A stretch of 30,361 nucleotides of DNA from Christensenella sp. UBA7102 (GTDB taxonomy: Bacteria > Bacillota > Clostridia > Christensenellales > UBA1750): contig DKYK01000045.1 in the NCBI GenBank assembly GCA_002492415.1, positions 551-30,911 of the forward strand, read 5' to 3'. The notes beneath the pieces were generated by a model. That model saw nothing but the letters and a program-made list of their open reading frames with translations. It did not search any database and was not told the DNA's origin. Made by a program: the position numbers and the translations under genes. Shown one piece after another: positions 12,897 to 21,852 of the stretch (position 1 is its first letter; each line of letters starts with the position of its first letter).

Positions 12897-14903
12897 TTAC
12901 TTGATGCGCTCGCGGTATTTCTGGCGCTCTTTGTAATAGGCGTAATAGGCTTCCTTGATCTCCTGCTCCTTTTCTACGATCTCCTCGTGCTTATAGGTCG
13001 CAGCGTAGGCGGCGTAATTCGCCTCGAAATCCGCCACGTCTCCGACGATGGCCTCGACGAGCAGAAGGTTCCGTTCATCTTCGTAGGGACGATTGACTTC
13101 GCTCCACTCGCCGGTGACGGTCTCCCATTTTGCTTTGAGCTGACTGACCTCCAACGGGAAGGGCTTTTCGATGGAAATGTAGTGGCGCTGATCCTCCTGC
13201 GCGCCGTTCATGTAGTACTGCTTGACGGGCAGCATGGAATAGGTGACCGTGTTGACCGTGCTCTCGGTCAGCGGGTAGACGAAGCGCGGCGCATAGGCGG
13301 ACTCGCCGTAATTGCCCGTCATGCCATAAACCTCGTGGTTCCAAACGATCAGATTCTGCGAAATGGGCGCGTACTGCAGTCCATAGTAGACGCCGTCCTT
13401 GCCGTCGGGGTTCTCCACGCCGGTGACCATGTACGTTGCAACGTCTGCGTACTCCTCCTTGAACCTGCGGTCCTCTCCGTCGCCGGTGTACATATCCGGG
13501 GTGCCCCATGCTCTGAGCTGCGCTGCCTCCTCGGAGTAGTTCCAGTCGATCCAGCGGAGCAGCTTAGGCATCATGTCGTCTGTGACCTTGTGCGCGTTGA
13601 AGCCCTTGGCGCCGTCCGCGGTGACAAGGGAGTACGCGATCTCACGGGTGTCTTGATAGCCCGTGTTCAGGTCGATGAACATGGCCGGATAGATGCGCCA
13701 GCCGTAGCCTCGTCCTTCTTCAGCCGCTTTGGTGCGGGCGGCGGCCACGGGGAAGTAGTTGTTGACAACGGCATACTCGCCATTGATCATCTTGGCCTCG
13801 CGCTGGTCGTCCTTCTGGATGAAGAACTCCTGCCCCAGAAGTCCCTCGTTATACGACTTGTTCAGGAATTCGATATACGACTTGAAGGTCGGGACCTCGG
13901 TAAAGTTGCAGAACTTGTCTTCCTCCACGATCGCCGGCGTGTAGACGGGCAGGCTCCACCAGATGCCCGTTGCCGTCATCAGCGAGCGGTAGAGGCGCTC
14001 CGGCACATTGGTCAGCGACGGATGCGCCGGAATGATCGTATAGCCATTCTCCTGCACGTTGAGCTTCTTGACCTCGCGCATGTACTCCAGCAGGCCGTCC
14101 AGCGTGTAGACGGGGGCGTCCAGCACGTCCTCCAGCGAGAGCTCGCCGTTCTTTTCCAGGATCAGCTGCGTAAGCTCCGCCTCGGTTTTGGCCTCGGGGT
14201 ATATCTGCTTGAGGATGTCGTCGCGGAAATACAGATAGTACGGATAGCTGCCCTGCGCCTGCTTGGCGTAGCGGCTGTCCCAGATCTCCGGGTTGATCAG
14301 CGGAGAAGGCATCGTGGGGATCTTTCTGAGCACGCCGTCATCGTCCACGTTCGCCTGCAGCCAGTCGCGGATGTCTACGCCCCAGCTCTCCAGGCGCGCC
14401 TTGGTGCGGGGCATATTCTCGATGGCCATGTCGATGTCGATCGCTTTGAGCATCCCTGCATTGCGCAGCATCTGGTAGCGCTCGGGGACCTCCATGATGT
14501 TGTTGCCAACGGCGATCACGGAGGGCAGCGTATCGCCTGCGATGTTCATCTGCAGCCACTGGTTTGCATCCTGGCTGCGGGGCAGGTCGACAATGTCCGG
14601 GATCACGCCCGTCTTTTCGCGCCAGATGGGCGTCAGTACATCTTCCGTGGGCTTGCGCGAGCCGGTCTGGATATGGCCCAGCACGTCGATGTGAAGCATC
14701 TCGCTCTCCGTATAGCCGCCCTCTTCCTTGACCGCCAGCTTGACGTCGCTGCCTGCGGCTGCTCCGCTGCCGGCAGGGGCGTCAGCGGCAGGAGCGGACG
14801 TGTCTCCCGGCGTAGAGCTGGATGTGCTCTGGCAACCAGTTATGCTCAGGATGAGCACGGCCGCCAGCAGAAGAGATAACCACTTTTTCGTACTGCTACT
14901 CAT
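12897..14903 (-). CDS. Extracellular solute-binding lipoprotein (YtcQ/LipO-like)
   Basis: A 668-residue lipoprotein binding component of a carbohydrate-type ABC importer. The signal peptide (KKWLSLLLAAVLILS) ends in the lipobox ITGC with Cys24, followed by a Ser/Thr/Ala/Pro/Gly-rich linker. The mature part has features of the family-1 binding proteins of the YtcQ/LipO group, including the long size and the late segment LRWIDWNYSEEAAQLRAWG. The start is ATG 14903, with GGAAAGGAG about 6 bases upstream; an in-frame ATG six codons earlier lies before that site. It follows the two permease genes. No ATPase is in the operon, so a shared ATPase such as an MsmX-type protein is probably used. Confidence 0.92.
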   Translation of the reverse strand: MSSSTKKWLSLLLAAVLILSITGCQSTSSSTPGDTSAPAADAPAGSGAAAGSDVKLAVKEEGGYTESEMLHIDVLGHIQTGSRKPTEDVLTPIWREKTGVIPDIVDLPRSQDANQWLQMNIAGDTLPSVIAVGNNIMEVPERYQMLRNAGMLKAIDIDMAIENMPRTKARLESWGVDIRDWLQANVDDDGVLRKIPTMPSPLINPEIWDSRYAKQAQGSYPYYLYFRDDILKQIYPEAKTEAELTQLILEKNGELSLEDVLDAPVYTLDGLLEYMREVKKLNVQENGYTIIPAHPSLTNVPERLYRSLMTATGIWWSLPVYTPAIVEEDKFCNFTEVPTFKSYIEFLNKSYNEGLLGQEFFIQKDDQREAKMINGEYAVVNNYFPVAAARTKAAEEGRGYGWRIYPAMFIDLNTGYQDTREIAYSLVTADGAKGFNAHKVTDDMMPKLLRWIDWNYSEEAAQLRAWGTPDMYTGDGEDRRFKEEYADVATYMVTGVENPDGKDGVYYGLQYAPISQNLIVWNHEVYGMTGNYGESAYAPRFVYPLTESTVNTVTYSMLPVKQYYMNGAQEDQRHYISIEKPFPLEVSQLKAKWETVTGEWSEVNRPYEDERNLLLVEAIVGDVADFEANYAAYAATYKHEEIVEKEQEIKEAYYAYYKERQKYRERIK

Positions 14904-14941
14904 GTTGTTTCTCCTTTCCATACCTTTGTTCTCGGAACACG

Positions 14942-15910
14942 TTATGCTTTAACCGCTCCAACCAGCATACCCTTGATAAAGTATTTCTGGAAGAAGGGGT
15001 AAACCAACAGGATGGGGAACGTGACCACGACCATGACCGTCATCTTGACAACCTCCGGGGTCGGCGTTGTATTTGCCGCCGCTGCATCCAGCGATGCCGC
15101 AACGGTATCCGCAGACGCGCCGGCGTCGATGAAGAACGCAGCCTCGGAGGAATTGATGACCTGATAGAGCACATACTGCAGGGTCTGCAGCGAGCGATCC
15201 GTCACATACAGCAGGTTGCTCTGCAGATCCAGCCAATGGTTGCACACGCTGAAGAACCCGAAGCATGCGATGATCGGAAGGCACAGCGGAAGCGTGAACT
15301 GAAAGAATATGCGGAAGTAACCGGCGCCGTCGAGCATGGCGGATTCTTCGATGTCGATCGGGATGCCTTCGATGTACGTCCGCATGATGATCATGTTGAA
15401 GAACTGGAAACATCCCGGGATGATATAGACCAGAAAGTTGTTCATCAGCCCAAGCTTGGCATACACGATATAGGTAGAGATGATCGAACCGCCAAAGAAG
15501 GTGGGCAGGATCAGCAGAAATGCGATCCATCTGCGGCCGGGCAGGTTGCGCTTGGAGAGTGCGAAGGCCGCCATCATGCACACGCCAACCGTGAGGAAGG
15601 GCCCGGTCACTACGCGCAGGAGGGTCGTACGGAACGCGACCTGGAGGGCTTCGTAGCCGAATACGTACTCATAGTTCTTCAGCGTCCACACCCGGGGCCA
15701 CAGCCAGAGCGGGCCGCTCGCAGCGTCCGAGCCTGTGTTGAAGGACAGCACCAGTACGTACCAGAACGGGTACACCATCACGATGCAAAGCAGGACCAGA
15801 AAGATCGAATTGAGTACATCAAATACGCGTTCGCCACCGGTCCGCCTGATGGCGTTTTTCCCTTTGGTTTTCATGGTTCTGCCGGTTTGCAGCTTAGCGG
15901 TTTTTTCCAT
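14942..15910 (-). CDS. ytcP: Carbohydrate ABC transporter permease (YtcP-like)
   Basis: A 322-residue inner-membrane permease of the MalG/YtcP type with six predicted membrane segments. The first is FLVLLCIVMVYPFWYVLVLS. The EAA-loop that contacts the ATPase is IEESAMLDGAGYFRIFFQF. The C-terminus (FFQKYFIKGMLVGAVKA) is characteristic of this group. GGAGG precedes the ATG at 15910. A later ATG at 15874 (MKTKGKNAIRR) is an alternative start. It is 16 bases after the LplB-type permease gene and pairs with it to form the channel. The symbol follows the Bacillus subtilis homologue; the substrate is unknown. Confidence 0.92.
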   Translation of the reverse strand: MEKTAKLQTGRTMKTKGKNAIRRTGGERVFDVLNSIFLVLLCIVMVYPFWYVLVLSFNTGSDAASGPLWLWPRVWTLKNYEYVFGYEALQVAFRTTLLRVVTGPFLTVGVCMMAAFALSKRNLPGRRWIAFLLILPTFFGGSIISTYIVYAKLGLMNNFLVYIIPGCFQFFNMIIMRTYIEGIPIDIEESAMLDGAGYFRIFFQFTLPLCLPIIACFGFFSVCNHWLDLQSNLLYVTDRSLQTLQYVLYQVINSSEAAFFIDAGASADTVAASLDAAAANTTPTPEVVKMTVMVVVTFPILLVYPFFQKYFIKGMLVGAVKA

Positions 15911-15926
15911 CTCCGCGCCTCCTTTC

Positions 15927-16865
15927 CTAGAAAACGCCTGTATCGCTGAGTTTTTTGGTCACATAGTTCGTCGTCAGTACAAGGATCAGTGAAATCACGC
16001 CCTGAAACAGTCCGACCGCCGCTGCGTACGCATACTGCTGATAGACGACGCCTCGATAGTAGGTATGGACGTTCAGCGTATCCGTTTTGGAGCGGATCAG
16101 CGTATTCTGCATGTTGAATATCTGATCAAAGTTTGACGTGAACATCTTGCCCAGCTCAAATATCAGCAGAACCGAGGTGGTGGGCAGCAGGCACGGCAGC
16201 GTGATGTAGATGCATTGCTTCCAGCGCCCCGCACCGTCCACCGTCGCCGCCTCGTACATCTGCGGGTCTATCGCGGCAAGCGAGGCTAGGTAGATGATCG
16301 TCCCCCATCCGATTTCCTTCCACGTCTTGGAAATCACCAGAAACGGCAGAAAATAGTTTGCATCCTGCATGTACGGATAGCGTTTCAGCCCAAACAGCTC
16401 CAGTATGTTGTTGACCAGTCCGCTGCGGTCGGTCGACAGGAACAGGTAGAACAGTCCCGCGACTGTGACCCAGGAGACGAAGTGCGGGATATACGTCAGC
16501 GTCTGCAGCACCTTTTTGAATGTCTCGTGGCGCACCTCATTGATCAGTAGCGCGAGAACCAGCGACAGCGGGAAGCTGAACAGCATCAGCGTAAAGCTGT
16601 ACAGCACCGTGCGCCCCGCCATCTTCCAGAACGACGCTTCAAACACGAATTCGAAATTCTTAAGCCCGATGAACGGACTTGCCATGCCGAACCATCCATT
16701 ATTGAAATCGTAGTCCAGAAACGCCATATAGTTAGAAAACATCGGCAGATACTGGAACAGGATCACGATAATGAACGCCGGCAGCAGGAAGATATACAGA
16801 GGAATACACCTCCGCAAAAACGCCCTGTGCGTCTTGGAATTCAGCCTGTTTTTATTTGCCTGCAT
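15927..16865 (-). CDS. lplB: Carbohydrate ABC transporter permease (LplB-like)
   Basis: A 312-residue inner-membrane permease of the MalF/LplB type. The basic N-terminus leads into TM1 (IPLYIFLLPAFIIVILFQYL), with five further membrane segments. The EAA loop is YEAATVDGAGRWKQCIYIT. AAGGAGGAG lies 6 bases before the ATG at 16865. It is the first gene of the operon that continues with the YtcP-type permease, the lipoprotein, the AraC regulator and the dehydrogenase. The likely substrate is a sugar or uronic-acid-type oligosaccharide, an inference from family membership only. Confidence 0.92.
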   Translation of the reverse strand: MQANKNRLNSKTHRAFLRRCIPLYIFLLPAFIIVILFQYLPMFSNYMAFLDYDFNNGWFGMASPFIGLKNFEFVFEASFWKMAGRTVLYSFTLMLFSFPLSLVLALLINEVRHETFKKVLQTLTYIPHFVSWVTVAGLFYLFLSTDRSGLVNNILELFGLKRYPYMQDANYFLPFLVISKTWKEIGWGTIIYLASLAAIDPQMYEAATVDGAGRWKQCIYITLPCLLPTTSVLLIFELGKMFTSNFDQIFNMQNTLIRSKTDTLNVHTYYRGVVYQQYAYAAAVGLFQGVISLILVLTTNYVTKKLSDTGVF

Positions 16866-16919
16866 CTGCTCTCCTCCTTTTTTCCACGATCCGCACCGTT
16901 CGGATTACGTGCAAATCTT

Positions 16920-16977
16920 AACATACATTATGATATTGCGAAATAGTCAAATCAGAACCTGTTGCATCAGATTCTGA
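16920..16977 (-). promoter_or_regulatory. Palindromic operator and probable promoter of the sugar-transport operon
   Basis: TCAGAACCTG (16952-16961) and CAGATTCTGA (16968-16977) form a 26-bp near-palindrome with a 6-base centre. Immediately next to it on the minus strand is TTGACT (16950-16945), with a weak TATGTT (16925-16920) after 19 bases. A site abutting the -35 of a weak promoter fits activation, possibly by the AraC regulator. The remainder, 16978-17127, shows nothing clear. Confidence 0.5.
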
Positions 16978-17127
16978 CATCTGCAAAAAATGATCATTGA
17001 TCTGTTTTTTCCGCATCTCAGGGGCTTATGGGACATCGATTGCAGAAAAACGGCGGCCTTCCCGGCATCTTTTCCGGTTTCTGCTGCATCACAGGGGACA
17101 GGGTTTCTATTGCGCCGCGAGCCGGGC

Positions 17128-17157
17128 TTGATCGGAGTCAGGGCGGTATAGTATAAT
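17128..17157 (+). promoter_or_regulatory. Promoter for the peptide deformylase-like gene
   Basis: TTGATC (17128-17133), 18-bp spacer, TATAAT (17152-17157). Predicted start near 17164, about 55 bases before the ribosome binding site at 17219. Confidence 0.6.
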
Positions 17158-17232
17158 CGCGCTGCGGCTTACGGTTTGAATCGATGGTTCAGACACGGAC
17201 TGCAAGGCAAAGACGGGATAGGGAGAAGATCT

Positions 17233-17643
17233 ACGATTCGTGAGATTTGCAGGGATCAGGTTTTGCTGGAGTGCAGGTCAAAGCCTGCCACGGCAGAGGA
17301 TCTGGGCACGGCGCAGGATCTGCTGGACACGCTGGCTGCGCACCGAGAGGGCTGCGTGGGCATGGCGGCGAACATGCTCGGCGTGGGCAGGCGCATCATC
17401 GCGTTTGACAACGAAGGAGAACCCATGTTCATGTTCAATCCCGTGATCGTCAAGCAGTCCGGTGCATATGAGGTCGAGGAGGGCTGCATGTCCCTGACCG
17501 ACACACGGAAAACGAAGCGCTACCGGACCGTCAAGGTACAATGGCAGAACGAGAAATTCCAGACGCGGCTGCGCACCTTCACCGGCTGGACGGTGGAGAT
17601 CATACAGCACGAGATCGACCACTGCGAGAGAATCCCGATTTAG
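17233..17643 (+). CDS. def: Divergent peptide deformylase, apparent ACG start
   Basis: A 136-residue metalloenzyme that should remove the formyl group from new protein N-termini. The three family motifs are present: VGMAAN (42-47), EEGCMSL (82-88) and HEIDH (126-130), giving metal ligands Cys85, His126, His130 and catalytic Glu127. In motif I the usual Gln is replaced by Met (GxGxAAxQ becomes VGMAANM), seen in my memory of a short Clostridial subgroup. The expected N-terminus M-I-R-E-I is encoded ACG ATT CGT GAG ATT. ACG (17233) sits 7 bases after AGGGAG. The frame is open back to TTG 17176, which has no ribosome binding site. The gene stands alone, so it is probably an accessory second deformylase. 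Confidence 0.85.
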   Translation, partial: TIREICRDQVLLECRSKPATAEDLGTAQDLLDTLAAHREGCVGMAANMLGVGRRIIAFDNEGEPMFMFNPVIVKQSGAYEVEEGCMSLTDTRKTKRYRTVKVQWQNEKFQTRLRTFTGWTVEIIQHEIDHCERIPI

Positions 17644-17769
17644 GTTCACATACAACTGACGGCAGGCTCCCGGCAAGCGGCGTCGAAGTTGAGCAGATCA
17701 TTGCAGCGCTGGACGTAGGCGAGATGGATGATGCTGGGCTGGAAGTGGGGCAGCTCCGACTGGCGGTGT

Positions 17770-18450
17770 GCTTTTTATACTCGTCTCGGTATGCTCTATG
17801 CCCGTGCCGGTGATGAGGGTATAGGTGTCGGTCTCACGGTCGACGGTGAGGTTGTAGGAATACATGATCTGGGTGATCTGGGACAGCACGCAGTCCTTGC
17901 GGGTGGGCGCGTTCTTCAGCTCGCTGTTGGTCAGCTAGATGGAGTAGTTTTTCTCCACAAAGAAGTGGATCAGGTCGCGGAGCAGCTCATAGGCGCCTTC
18001 CATCTCGCGCTGGGTCTTGCGGTGGGTGTGCTTGAACGCCTGCCGGGCCTGCGGCTCGGGGATGCCAAGCTCCACAGTTACGGCGCAGCACCTCCTCCTC
18101 GCTCTGATCCACGGAGAGCGCCTGACCGGCGAGCACCTTGCCAAGGAACTTGCCGTTGGGCTGCACGATGGGGATGGAGAAGTCGCAAAAGCCGATGGGG
18201 CAGACGTAGATGCCGTCGCTGTCCTGCTTCCACATGGAGGCGCAGATGCCACCGCTTGCTGAGTTGTTGTGGATCAGGCTGCAAAACTCCGTCAGTCCGA
18301 AGGATTCCGACGTAGCGTTGCAGTTCGTGTCCACGATCACGGTGGACATGCCGGTGCTTTGGGCCAGTTGTCGATCAGCTTGTAGAGCAGATCCATATCG
18401 CAGAACTCCGACAGCCGTAGGCTGGCCCCACCCATTGACTCCATTATCAT
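17770..18450 (-). pseudogene. Decayed PocR-domain sensor protein
   Basis: Three frames read in order give a PocR ligand-sensing domain: LRLSEFCDMDLLYKLIDNW, then STGMSTVIVDTNCNATSESF through ICASMWKQDSDGIYVCPIG, then TVELGIPEPQARQAFKHTH to FFVEKNYSI and SQITQIMYSYNL. A 1-base loss near 18358 and another shift near 18080 separate the frames, and an in-frame TAG lies at about 17937. Homology ends near 17770 after TYTLITGTG, so any output domain is missing. A good ribosome binding site (GGGGAG) before ATG 18450 marks the old start. PocR domains usually sit on regulators or cyclic-di-GMP proteins. Confidence 0.8.
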
Positions 18451-18585
18451 CGTTTCCGCTCCCCGATTTCGATCTGTCATGTAAAGTGACAGAATACTGT
18501 TGATCCAGAAAGACTCTCCATCCGAAAACCAGATTTTTCATTTAGCCATATCAGAAAACGGCAAAATAACAATGTGATTTTCTAT

Positions 18586-18613
18586 TGCAGCGGACGTATT
18601 TTCCATATATAAT
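18586..18613 (+). promoter_or_regulatory. Promoter for the XRE-type regulator
   Basis: TTGCAG (18586-18591), 16-bp spacer, TATAAT (18608-18613). The ribosome binding site GGAG and ATG 18634 follow. Confidence 0.6.
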
Positions 18614-18633
18614 GCAGAAAATGGAGAATATAT

Positions 18634-20099
18634 ATGACGTCGTTTGTGGCAAAACCATCTTTTTTTGATGCACATCACGCAGACCAGCAACAAGGTGCTG
18701 GCGGCGGAGCTGGGCGTGGATCCGTCGATGGTCAGCCTGCTGCGCACGGGCAAGCGCAAGCCCGCCGTAAAGACCGGGCAGGCGCGGCGGATGGCGGCGT
18801 ACTTTGCGCGGCGATGTCCGGCGGCGTTCCAGCGGCAGGTGCTGTCCGAGATGCTGGGGCAGGTCTCCATCAGCCCGACAATGACCATGGAGGCGCTGGC
18901 AAACGCACTGGTCTGTTGGCTGGAAGGCGAGAGCGAGCATCTGGCGGAGGTGATCCTGTCCGGCGTTGGGGCACTGCACGTTCAGCCGGAGCGCACTGCG
19001 CAGACGGTCCCCGCGCCTGCAGCGGCGGCAGAGCATCAGACGCGGTTTTTCTGCGGCGAGGCGGGGCGGCGGGAGGTCATGGAGCTGATGCTGCAGCGGA
19101 CGCTGGAGATGGACGAGCCCGGGCTGGTGCTGACGGTGATCAACGACATCCTCGAGTGGTTGCTGTCCGACTATCCGCTGACGCGGAAGCTCCAGAGCGG
19201 CTTTCCAGAGCTGCTGCGGCGTGGGTTCTTCTTCCATCAGATTATGCCGCCGCTCAACTATATCAACCGCTACGCGGAGTCGCTGCAGTTCTGGCTGCCC
19301 ATCTACGCGACAGGGCAGGCGAAGGTCTACTACTACCCAAGGCTGCGGGGCAATCTGTACCGCCGCTCCATCATCGTGATCCCCGGGCAGTGCGTGCAGT
19401 ACGCCTGCTCGGTGGCGCCGGGCAGCAAGAGTGACGTGATACTGTTCTCCACCGGCCCGCAGCTGGTGGCCGCGTTTGAGAGGCAGTTTCAGGGGGCACG
19501 TCGCGCTGTGGAGGCCGTCGATGAACGTACACCGCGAACCGGCGGAATTCCCTCCATGTCTTAAGGAGTTCATCACGCGGGAGGGCGACACGGTGCAGGT
19601 GGTGGGCACGCTGTCGCCCAACAGCATGCCGCAGGAGCTGCTGGAGCTGTGCATCCGGGAGACCGGCGCGGATCGGCTGCGCAAAGGGGCGTACATCGAC
19701 ATGTGCCGCATCGCGACAGCGGAACCGGTGCGGGCGGGGCAGGTGCCAATGCTGCTGGGCATCAGCAACGTGCCCAATGGGCTGCACCACACGCTCGAAA
19801 CCTACTGCATGCATCTGCGGAACATACTGCGGCTGATGGAGCAGCACGAGAACTACTGCTTCCTGCCGCTGGAGCAGAAGAACTGGCCGAGCTACGATCC
19901 GTTCGTCAGCGAGGGCGGGTTGGCGCTGATCCTGCGCACCACGGAGCCGTTCCTGATGCTGGAGATCCGGCGGGAGCCGATGGTGGCTGCTCTGCGGGAG
20001 CATCTGCTGCGCAAGGCGGTGAGCGTCGGCTACGACGGCATGCACCGCGAGAATATCCGCATGGCGCTGCGGGCACTGATCCAGGAATTGGGCGGATGA
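18634..20099 (+). pseudogene. XRE-type transcriptional regulator with two single-base frameshifts
   Basis: This is an N-terminal helix-turn-helix protein (ITQTSNKVLAAELGVDPSMVSLLRTGKRKP) with a long C-terminal part of unknown role. The best translation start is ATG 18634 (GGAG 7 bases upstream). From there the frame leaves the HTH frame at a T7 run (18660-18666), and the C-terminal part leaves it again at a G5 run near 19491. Removing one base from each run gives one continuous 487-residue protein ending at TGA 20099. As it stands the HTH half (from GTG 18644 or ATG 18668) stops at 19564, and the rest (ALWRPSMNVHREPAEFPP onward) is out of frame. Either the gene is dead, the runs allow slippage, or they are sequence errors. 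Confidence 0.8.
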
Positions 20100-20128
20100 G
20101 CGTCTAGGGTGGTGCAGCACTGGATGGA

Positions 20129-20228
20129 CACCTCATCAGTCGCCTGCGGCGACAGCTTATTGCGCACCGAAACAGCTGTTCCGGTGTTCCGCATGGCTTA
20201 TTCTCCATGAACAGTCCACCGGACTGTT
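20129..20228. repeat. Intergenic palindromes of a common Clostridial type
   Basis: The 425-bp gap 20100-20523 has no supported gene. It contains CACCTCATCAGTCGCC with the hairpin GTCGCC-TGC-GGCGAC (20139-20153), the palindrome AACAGCTGTT (20171-20180) and the perfect hairpin AACAGTCC-ACC-GGACTGTT (20210-20228). The first resembles a short intergenic repeat family I have seen in gut Clostridia. The rest of the gap is AT-rich and shows nothing else. Confidence 0.5.
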
Positions 20229-20523
20229 CATTCCGAAACGCTCATGCTCCAGGGCTTCGCCTCTCCGAGAAAACCTCAAGAGGAAGCCAAAGGACGTACG
20301 CCGATATATTGTCTCCATGAGTAAACGCTGATTAAGTCGACCGCAGCAGGATCAAATACCTTTTCCTTGTGAGAATGATTCAATTTACAAGAATAAATTG
20401 CGGATTTCCAGCAAACGAACTTCAATTCTTCATTATCTACCAGCGAAGCGGCTTCAATATTCATTGTTTACATAAAGGCAGCCCCGCTGGTTGAGCCGAC
20501 GGAGCTGTGTATTTTGTAAAAAA

Positions 20524-21780
20524 TCACTTTTCGATCTGCGCACCGGGCGCCAAGGGGCGGACAAAGGCGAGCAGGCAGAGTGCGAGGATGGTGAGGACGA
20601 CGCTGGTGAGCAGCGCGCCGTTATAGGAGCCGGTGGCGTCGTAGACGGCGTTGGAAAACACGGGCGCGAGCGAGCAGGCAAGGGAGTTCGCGGCGCTGAT
20701 GAAGCCATAGATGGACGTATAGGCCAGCGTGCCGAACGCGGCCTGCGTAAGGATGGGATAGGCGACGGTGCCCACGGCGCAGCCCAGCGACGCGCCCGCG
20801 ACGATGAGCAGGTGCGCAGGGGCGTACTGCCCCAGCAGCAGGCCGGTCAGCCCCACGATGACGGCGGAGACGGCGATGAAGGTGCTCTTTTTCATGCCGA
20901 GCTTATCGTACATGGTGCCCAGGAGTATCTTGCAGACGGAGAGCACGCCGAGGTAGGCGGACATGACGCCGGAGGCATAGGTGGGCTTGAAGCCGATGTC
21001 GCTCAGGTGGGGGACGATGTTGTTGGACAGGCTGGTGGAGGTAAAGCCCACTGTCAGCGCGATGAGGATCATGGCCCAGAAGCCGACGGTGCGGCGCGCC
21101 TGCTTGAGGGTATAGCCGTAGGCGGGGTGTTCGTCCTGGCCCTGCTCGGGGTGGCCGCCCAGGGGCTGCAGGCCCACTTCCTGCGGACGGGTGCGCAGCA
21201 CGAGGTAGATGACGGGGATCATCACCGCGGCCATGATGATGGCCAGGGTGCGGTAGGTGTTCTGCCAGCCCATCGTGCCCACCCAGGAGCCAGCCAGCGC
21301 GTTGAACAGCATGCCGCCCAGGCCGCTGCCCATGAAGCACACGCCCACGGCCAGGCCGCGCTTTTCCTCAAACCAGTGCGCGATGATGAGCGTAAAGGGC
21401 AGGAAGGTCAGGAAGGCGGTGGCCACGCCCACGACCGCGGCGGCCAGATAGAACATCCACAGCTGCGAGCAGAGCGAGAAGCAGAAGTAGGCCACGGGCA
21501 GCACCACGCAGGCGATGCGCATCAGGCTGCCGACGCGGAACTTGGCAAAGATCTTGCCGGAAAACAGCGCGATGACCATATAGATGACGTTGGTGAGCGT
21601 CTGGCAGACGGAAAAACTCTGCCGGGAAAAGCCCAGCGCCTCGGTGACGGGCTTGATGAACAGGCTGAAGCAATTCTGCACGATGCCGTGCGTGACGGAC
21701 ATGACCAAGATACCACAGGCCACCACGACCCAGCCATAGAAAATATGATATTTTTCAAAGAATCTGTGCAGCATTGCCAT
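20524..21780 (-). CDS. MFS transporter, OFA (oxalate/formate antiporter)-like
   Basis: A 418-residue major facilitator protein with about 12 hydrophobic segments. The start FYGWVVVACGILVMSVTHGI, the long intracellular loop around residues 190-225 (PQEVGLQPLGG, rich in Gly/Glu/His) and the overall length resemble the OFA family of small monocarboxylate/dicarboxylate transporters. GGGAGGAG lies 4 bases before the ATG. It is the last gene of the minus-strand opp cluster and is 72 bases from the gene before it, so it could be co-transcribed. The substrate is unknown; oxalate itself is not implied. Confidence 0.9.
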   Translation of the reverse strand: MAMLHRFFEKYHIFYGWVVVACGILVMSVTHGIVQNCFSLFIKPVTEALGFSRQSFSVCQTLTNVIYMVIALFSGKIFAKFRVGSLMRIACVVLPVAYFCFSLCSQLWMFYLAAAVVGVATAFLTFLPFTLIIAHWFEEKRGLAVGVCFMGSGLGGMLFNALAGSWVGTMGWQNTYRTLAIIMAAVMIPVIYLVLRTRPQEVGLQPLGGHPEQGQDEHPAYGYTLKQARRTVGFWAMILIALTVGFTSTSLSNNIVPHLSDIGFKPTYASGVMSAYLGVLSVCKILLGTMYDKLGMKKSTFIAVSAVIVGLTGLLLGQYAPAHLLIVAGASLGCAVGTVAYPILTQAAFGTLAYTSIYGFISAANSLACSLAPVFSNAVYDATGSYNGALLTSVVLTILALCLLAFVRPLAPGAQIEK

Positions 21781-21852
21781 ATTCTCCTCCCGTAAAAACG
21801 CGTCTAAGTAATAGTATATACCTGCGCGGCAATGCTGTAAAGCGGGTTTTTG

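Noticed and set aside
12828..14879. 683-residue open frame on the plus strand opposite the solute-binding protein gene
   Set aside because: It is the complement of a codon-biased GC-rich gene with a clear signal peptide and ribosome binding site. The antisense translation is rich in Val/His/Arg/Asp without domains and has no start signals.
20276..20464. 62-residue minus-strand frame in the 20100-20523 gap
   Set aside because: No ribosome binding site and no recognisable domain; it might be a gene fragment but I cannot support it.
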